From contig CAJTEX010000026.1 in assembly GCA_910575615.1 (NCBI GenBank), forward strand, positions 1 through 44,365: a stretch of DNA of 44,365 bases. The letters are read 5' to 3'. The DNA is from Bacteroidales bacterium (lineage in GTDB: Bacteria; Bacteroidota; Bacteroidia; Bacteroidales; Muribaculaceae). Shown piece by piece: positions 40,867 to 44,365 of the stretch. Position 1 is the stretch's first letter, and each line of letters begins with the position of its first letter. A program made the translations under genes and the position numbers. The notes beneath the pieces were generated by a model, which was not told where the DNA came from, made no database searches, and saw nothing but the letters and a program-made list of their open reading frames with translations.

Positions 40867-41082
40867 GAGTTTCTCTACTTTGAGTTCGTTGCCGTTCATG
40901 TAGCCAACGGGGAAATCCACGTTGTATTTCATCTTGAACTGACGCTGAATCTCAGCCTTTACGGTTGAGTTGGCAAAAGGAAGAGTGCTCCCATTGAAAG
41001 ATACCTCGGCTGTCATGCCGGCCTCGAGTCGCTTGCCTCCGCTGAGCAGGAGACATTTAGTGGTTACTTTGAAGAGTGCCAT
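40864..41082 (-). CDS. Small protein of the FtsZ-like operon (DUF6140-like)
   Basis: This 72-aa protein reads MALFKVTTKCLLLSGGKRLE, then AGMTAEVSFNGSTLPFANST and NVDFPVGYMNGNELKVEKL. The composition suggests an all-beta fold with no membrane segment. It resembles short Bacteroidota proteins called DUF6140, which start MALFRVTAK-like; that is from memory. It lies between the two FtsZ-like genes and has its own -7 box at 41109. It could be a polymer-binding or regulatory subunit. Confidence 0.6.
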   Translation of the reverse strand: MALFKVTTKCLLLSGGKRLEAGMTAEVSFNGSTLPFANSTVKAEIQRQFKMKYNVDFPVGYMNGNELKVEKL

Positions 41083-41108
41083 ATCTAATATTTTTGATGG
41101 TTACTCTG

Positions 41109-41116
41109 CAAAGGTA
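41109..41116 (-). promoter_or_regulatory. -7 box (TACCTTTG) before the 72-aa gene
   Basis: CAAAGGTA on the plus strand reads TACCTTTG on the minus strand, 26 bp before the start. Confidence 0.5.
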
Positions 41117-41164
41117 GGACAGTGGTGTATCAGATTTGGTGACAGAATCTGATTTTGTCCATGT

Positions 41165-41848
41165 TTAATACAGATTAAAGATGTTTTTTCGCTCCTCTTC
41201 CGAGATTCCGCGATAGGTATCACTGCGTATCCAAACTAATGGCAGGTCTTTTACGCGATATTCTTCAGGGATATATAACTGAAGCATAGCGTTTTTAGGA
41301 TCATTGGCGAGTTCTCCCAAAGAACGTGCGCTCATTGCAGATTTAACAGTTTCAATCAATGGCTTGTCTATGTCGTTTAGGCCAAGCGATTCAACCTCTT
41401 TCAGTCTGTCGTTGTTCTGCTGGATGGCTAAATTTGATGAGACAATCAACTGCATTCGGGCGTTCATTGCTCTTTTATTTTTCTGCTCACCTTCAAATTC
41501 GTAGGGCATTGAGAAGAATGAGCATACAAATTTACCCTTCAAGATTGCTTCTAAAGCAATCAGAGGCGCATATTTGCTGCCGGTCATTCCGCCGAGAGTG
41601 GCGCAGATTATCACTGAATCCGATGCTTTTTCGACAATTTCCTCTACGAAAGTCGTATCACCGGATTTTACTTTTCCGCGTAACTTTTCGAGAAGGAAAG
41701 ACTCCGCCCCATTGACCGAATTCTTTTCTAAGTCCTTCTCGTTGGTATCGCACACTATTAACCGGGCATCCGGGAATAATCCGGCGGCGATATGGTCGGC
41801 GGCGAGATTATATCCGCCGTTTCCGACAGCAATGATTGTTTCGTTCAT
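41165..41848 (-). CDS. FtsZ-like GTPase-domain protein
   Basis: This is a 227-aa protein, shorter than FtsZ (about 350-400). AVGNGGYNLAADHI (residues 7-20) is the T1 loop (GxGGxxxN/A). CDTNEKDL is the T3 position. ATLGGMTGSKYAPLIALEAI (83-102) corresponds to GGGTGTG followed by the APxIA helix. FFSMPYEFEG (111-120) then KRAMNARMQL and NNDRLKE (145-151) match the FtsZ block PFxFEG..R...A and NDxL. GLNDIDKPLIETV at 156-168 could be a degenerate T7 loop. The C-terminal domain is missing. It should bind GTP and form a filament with its partner at 40044. A -7 box lies upstream at 41892. Confidence 0.82.
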   Translation of the reverse strand: MNETIIAVGNGGYNLAADHIAAGLFPDARLIVCDTNEKDLEKNSVNGAESFLLEKLRGKVKSGDTTFVEEIVEKASDSVIICATLGGMTGSKYAPLIALEAILKGKFVCSFFSMPYEFEGEQKNKRAMNARMQLIVSSNLAIQQNNDRLKEVESLGLNDIDKPLIETVKSAMSARSLGELANDPKNAMLQLYIPEEYRVKDLPLVWIRSDTYRGISEEERKNIFNLY

Positions 41849-41891
41849 ATTCTTATTGATATTAAAGTACGTAATTATATACTATTTGCAC

Positions 41892-41899
41892 CAAATATA
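41892..41899 (-). promoter_or_regulatory. -7 box (TATATTTG) for the FtsZ-like operon
   Basis: CAAATATA on the plus strand reads TATATTTG on the minus strand, 43 bp before the start. Confidence 0.5.
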
Positions 41900-41953
41900 A
41901 AAATCATTTTCAAAAACTCCAAACAGCATCATAGTTATCTCAATAAAAATAAC

Positions 41954-41961
41954 TAATTTTG
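41954..41961 (+). promoter_or_regulatory. -7 box (TAATTTTG) for the secreted protein at 42215
   Basis: TAATTTTGCA fits TAnnTTTG. It lies 53 bp from the FtsZ-like promoter, in divergent orientation, and leads into the hairpin leader. Confidence 0.5.
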
Positions 41962-42000
41962 CACCTGACAAGGAGTAAGAGTATTCCTTGCAGACATACA

Positions 42001-42160
42001 GCCTAAAACGTCGTCGAACTTCCACATTAAAGACAAACAAAGGCTATTATCAACTTTTCCCAATGGGCGAGGTGTGTCTACGCGCATAACGTAGAACCGC
42101 TACCCTATGGGAAAAGTTGGCTGTGGAAGGCCACGACGACGTTAGGCAGTGGTTCTACGT
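42001..42160 (+). ncRNA. Structured leader element (copy 2), long nested hairpin
   Basis: Nested arms are GCCTAAAACGTCGTCG (42001-42016) with CGACGACGTTAGGC (42134-42147), CTTCCACA (42019-42026) with TGTGGAAG (42122-42129), and CAACTTTTCCCAATGG (42051-42066) with CCTATGGGAAAAGTTG (42104-42119). The tip is a TCTACG/CGTAGA hairpin (42077-42095). The tip strand ACGTAGAACCGCT (42089-42101) can also pair with AGTGGTTCTACGT (42148-42160) just outside, so two folds compete. Related to copy 1 at 16138-16312. Confidence 0.5.
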
Positions 42161-42214
42161 CTTTGTTATACCATTGCCATTTTACGGAACAATGTTTAAC
42201 CAACAATAAGTAAA

Positions 42215-42751
42215 ATGGTAAAAATCAAACTACTCCTCGTAGCGTCGTTAATCGCTATGACAAATCTGGTGGGAATTGCGCAGAACTCAGTTCCCACCAC
42301 GCCGGTAGAAAAGCGTCAGGCTTTCCTCACACCTCAGTATTACACCAACTGGCTCGGCGCATCGTTCCTGACTATTCCAACCGTTGAGAAAGAATTTGCG
42401 GTTGAACCCGTGCAAATCGTTGACCTCACTTTCTTCTATGATTTCGGCGATTGTTTCGTTGGCATGGAGTCCAATGAAAAAGGTGTTGTGGTACAAATGA
42501 CCTTGCGTCTTTTCGGTGACGGAGCGACAACCTTTATTCAGCAGGCCATTGATTATGGCTTTGAGTTTGTTGGGAACGGAGAAGATATTACCGTGCGCTC
42601 AAACACGGGAAAGCTCTTGCCCGAAATTACCAATGACCCGGTAAAACGCTACCGAAAGAAAACGCAGAACGGAAATGTGTATCTTGAAGTAAGCAATGGA
42701 AGCCGTTCACCCAATGAATATGAGATAGCCGTATATCGTGCCAAAAACTAA
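42215..42751 (+). CDS. Secreted protein of unknown function
   Basis: This is a 178-aa protein with a Sec signal (MVKIKLLLVASLIAMTNLVG, then IAQ). The mature part has LTFFYDFGDCFVGMESNEKG and LRLFGDGATTFIQQAIDYGF. I recognise no family. The leader contains the long hairpin element, so its expression may be controlled at the RNA level. It overlaps the HicA-like gene on the other strand by 4 bp at the stop (convergent). Confidence 0.65.
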   Translation: MVKIKLLLVASLIAMTNLVGIAQNSVPTTPVEKRQAFLTPQYYTNWLGASFLTIPTVEKEFAVEPVQIVDLTFFYDFGDCFVGMESNEKGVVVQMTLRLFGDGATTFIQQAIDYGFEFVGNGEDITVRSNTGKLLPEITNDPVKRYRKKTQNGNVYLEVSNGSRSPNEYEIAVYRAKN

Positions 42752-43044
42752 GGAATTGGCGGAGTAGATAACCCCAAGTCAATCATTTCTCCTATACGCT
42801 GTATGGAATTTAGATGTTCTTCAAATTCAGAGTAACTTAACTCCGCATTTTGGAGGACATCTAAAATCATTGCGTATGTAAGAACTTTTTGTTGCGGAAT
42901 CCTTATGAATGATTTTTTATTGGATAACTCTATATAATCGGAGCGCATTTTCATTTCACCTACATATCCCTTTGCCATTAGAAAGTCAATGAGAATATCT
43001 CGGTCACACTCCGATGGTTTTTCTTGATTTTGGAAGTTCGACAT
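42748..43044 (-). CDS. HicA-like protein without the usual histidine
   Basis: This is a 98-aa protein. KGYVGEMKMRSDYIELSNKK (about 26-45) then SFIRIPQQKVLTYAMILDVL has the order of a HicA double-stranded RNA-binding fold: G-Y/F, then the strand where HicA has G-S/T-H, then IP, then IL.x..L. In place of the catalytic Gly-Ser-His there is Arg-Ser-Asp. So it is HicA-like in shape but may lack ribonuclease activity. It overlaps the HicB-like gene by 41 bp (43004-43044). Confidence 0.55.
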   Translation of the reverse strand: MSNFQNQEKPSECDRDILIDFLMAKGYVGEMKMRSDYIELSNKKSFIRIPQQKVLTYAMILDVLQNAELSYSEFEEHLNSIQRIGEMIDLGLSTPPIP

Positions 43045-43360
43045 CTACGGTAATTATTTGGGGGTCTTTTATCGTTACTTCAAATATTCGTTCCGTTTCC
43101 GAAATCAAATATTCATCTGCAAAGTTAGGTGATTTTGCCGAATTTTCACTAACTTCCCAGCCCCAATTTTTGAAGTTGACAAAGAACATTCGGTTTTCCA
43201 AATCTCTTATGAACATTTCCTCAAACGAGGAAACAACTTCTGCAATGGTTTTACCGCTTGCGCAGAAATTGTGGGTGGCAGGACAGTAACTTGCATAGGT
43301 GTCCCATCTTGCAGCGTCCGGATGTTTGAACACCACAAGTTTCACAGAAACTCTACTCAT
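43004..43360 (-). CDS. HicB-like antitoxin
   Basis: This is a 118-aa protein with the HicB core: VSVKLVVFKHPDAARWDTYA, then ASYCPATHNFCASGKTIAEV and VSSFEEMF, which matches YxPxxxxxxxGxTxxEAxxxFxE. A C-terminal beta region (IFEVTIKDPQIITVDVELPK) follows, and no helix-turn-helix is visible. Antitoxin first and toxin second is the reverse of the HicAB order. It lies 14 bp downstream of the IS1595 transposase stop. Confidence 0.6.
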   Translation of the reverse strand: MSRVSVKLVVFKHPDAARWDTYASYCPATHNFCASGKTIAEVVSSFEEMFIRDLENRMFFVNFKNWGWEVSENSAKSPNFADEYLISETERIFEVTIKDPQIITVDVELPKSRKTIGV

Positions 43361-43373
43361 TATGCTATAGGGA

Positions 43374-44252
43374 TTATGTGCCGACTATTTCTGAGAAACC
43401 GACACGGATTAAATTTTTATCTATGATGTTATTGAATTTCGCCAATGGCGAATAGTTCCTTGTATTGTAGGTAAACTCAAATTCCGCACAATACTTGGAT
43501 AGATGTTTTCTGCTCGGTCGGTGGTAAGTTCCCATCATCGACCTTTTCAAATGTGACCACGCACCCTCAATGGTGTTGGTATAAATATCACCTCTCACAT
43601 ATTCATTTTCCTTGTGTTTTACCACGCTGTGAGAATATGTATCGCCCAACTTTGTGTACGCCCACCATTCATCGCTCATTATTTGAGTGCCTTCACGCAC
43701 ACGACTTCTGATTATCGGCTCTAATGTTTTACGCTTGGCGTTTGGAACGGGAGTAATGAATAACCGCCCACGTCTTTGCACTGCACCGAACACAGGTGTT
43801 TTTGTCAGTGTGCTTCTACCACGTTTGCCTTTATGTTTACCTCCGACATAGGTTTCATCAACTTCCACAACTCCTTGTAATTGATTGCCTGATTTATTGT
43901 GTTCAAGCATATAACGTACCTTGTGGAGCAGATACCAAGCGGTCTTTTGCGTCACACCGATTGTTTTAGCCAACTCAACGGAACTAATCCCTTTCTTTGA
44001 TAGCGATATTAGATAGAATGTAAGGAACCATTTCTGCAAAGGAATATTGGAGTTCTGATATATCGTTCCTGTGGTTACGTTGAATTGTCTTTTGCAGTGG
44101 GAACACTTAAATGTCCTGCCGTTTTTGTAACGGTATATCTTGTGGGAATTTCCACAATGCGGACATACAAGCGCATCACCCCATCTTCTTTGTTCAAGAT
44201 ATTTCCTGCAAGCGTTTTCGTCTGGAAACTTATTGAAAAAGTTTAAGTACAT
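43374..44252 (-). CDS. IS1595-family (ISXO2-like) transposase
   Basis: This is a 292-aa protein. An N-terminal zinc ribbon has CPHCGNSHKIY and FKCSHCKRQF. The DDE domain has EVDETYVGGKHKGKRGR (first Asp), IMSDEWWAYTKLGDTYSHSV (second) and NTIEGAWSHLKRSMMGTYHR (N-x-x-E/H type), which marks the ISXO2/IS1595 group. The ATG at 44252 lies inside the end of an IS4-family copy (44243-44365), so the native N-terminus may have been replaced: MYL comes from that end and NFFNKFPDENACRKYLEQRR is the expected start. No terminal repeats could be delimited. Confidence 0.85.
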   Translation of the reverse strand: MYLNFFNKFPDENACRKYLEQRRWGDALVCPHCGNSHKIYRYKNGRTFKCSHCKRQFNVTTGTIYQNSNIPLQKWFLTFYLISLSKKGISSVELAKTIGVTQKTAWYLLHKVRYMLEHNKSGNQLQGVVEVDETYVGGKHKGKRGRSTLTKTPVFGAVQRRGRLFITPVPNAKRKTLEPIIRSRVREGTQIMSDEWWAYTKLGDTYSHSVVKHKENEYVRGDIYTNTIEGAWSHLKRSMMGTYHRPSRKHLSKYCAEFEFTYNTRNYSPLAKFNNIIDKNLIRVGFSEIVGT

Positions 44253-44365
44253 GACAAAAATTTGAAAACATCGAATTTTGTGGTATAAGTCGGACGCAGA
44301 AGTATTGTTGAAATCTCCTCCAAACCATACTTGACAAGCGACTTTGCCTTTCTTCCATGTTTCAG
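44243..44365 (-). mobile_element. End of a second IS4-family copy (runs off the window)
   Basis: On the minus strand the frame reads LKHGRKAKSLVKYGLEEIST, then FDVFKFLSCT and TAA at 44243-44245. It aligns with the C-terminus of the transposase at 38370-38488, and the terminal repeat TAAGTACATGACAAAAATT is shared. Differences in the protein show it is a related, not identical, copy. The rest is outside the window. Confidence 0.8.

Noticed and set aside
1-44365. CRISPR array
   Set aside because: No set of regularly spaced identical repeats of 24-48 bp is present; the tandem hairpins at 9243-9461 vary in sequence and have no unique spacers.

Overview
The window comes from a member of the Bacteroidota, most likely a gut Bacteroidales of the Muribaculaceae or Bacteroidaceae type. 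The evidence is the recurrent -7 box TAnnTTTG (TAACTTTG, TAATTTTG, TAAATTTG) upstream of genes on both strands, a Bacteroidales-type tyrosine integrase with a DUF3853 and a MobV-like relaxase module, PcfK/PcfJ-like proteins, and many Bacteroidales-style lipoproteins. The assignment below family level is inference. Almost everything is accessory DNA: mobile elements, toxin-antitoxin pairs and defence genes.

Region 1 (1-6047) is a worn defence or junk zone. It holds the 3' part of an AlbA_2-type ATP-binding gene, an intact PHP-SMC-like ATPase (TrlF type), a small antitoxin-like gene with a GNAT toxin, and then a gene graveyard (4257-5777) with pieces of at least five genes around one intact XRE regulator. 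Region 2 (6048-17828) is an 11.8 kb integrative mobilizable element bounded by a 12-bp direct repeat. It carries an integrase, a DUF3853 protein, a frameshifted RepA-like ATPase, an array of tandem hairpins, a relaxase, an Abi_2/HEPN protein and a cargo of lipoproteins and secreted proteins. Region 3 (18046-24170) has an AbiEi/AbiEii pair, a long non-coding tract with strong predicted RNA structure, a PcfK/PcfJ pair, a repeat protein and a shortened WYL-type regulator. A five-gene tRNA operon (Ser, Tyr, Arg, Arg, Arg; minus strand) closes it.

Region 4 (24749-39060) is a type I restriction-modification operon (XRE, hsdM, hsdS, hsdR) with two DUF262 (GmrSD-like) genes between hsdS and hsdR. Two further PD-(D/E)XK nuclease genes follow. 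Each is split by a different transposable element: a 220-bp MITE and a 1,224-bp IS4-family element. Both insertions have perfect 9-bp target duplications and both genes can be rejoined in frame, so they are recent knock-outs.

Region 5 (39070-41899, minus strand) is the most unusual part. Two FtsZ/tubulin-like proteins divide the features of one FtsZ: one keeps the GTP-binding half, the other keeps a T7-loop-like segment and the C-terminal domain but has lost the GTP signature loop. Between and beside them are a 72-aa protein, a small membrane protein and a single-HKD phospholipase D-like protein. I regard this as a candidate undescribed membrane-remodelling or defence system. Region 6 (41954-44365) has a structured leader with a secreted protein, a HicBA-like pair, an IS1595-family transposase and the end of a second IS4-family copy running off the window.
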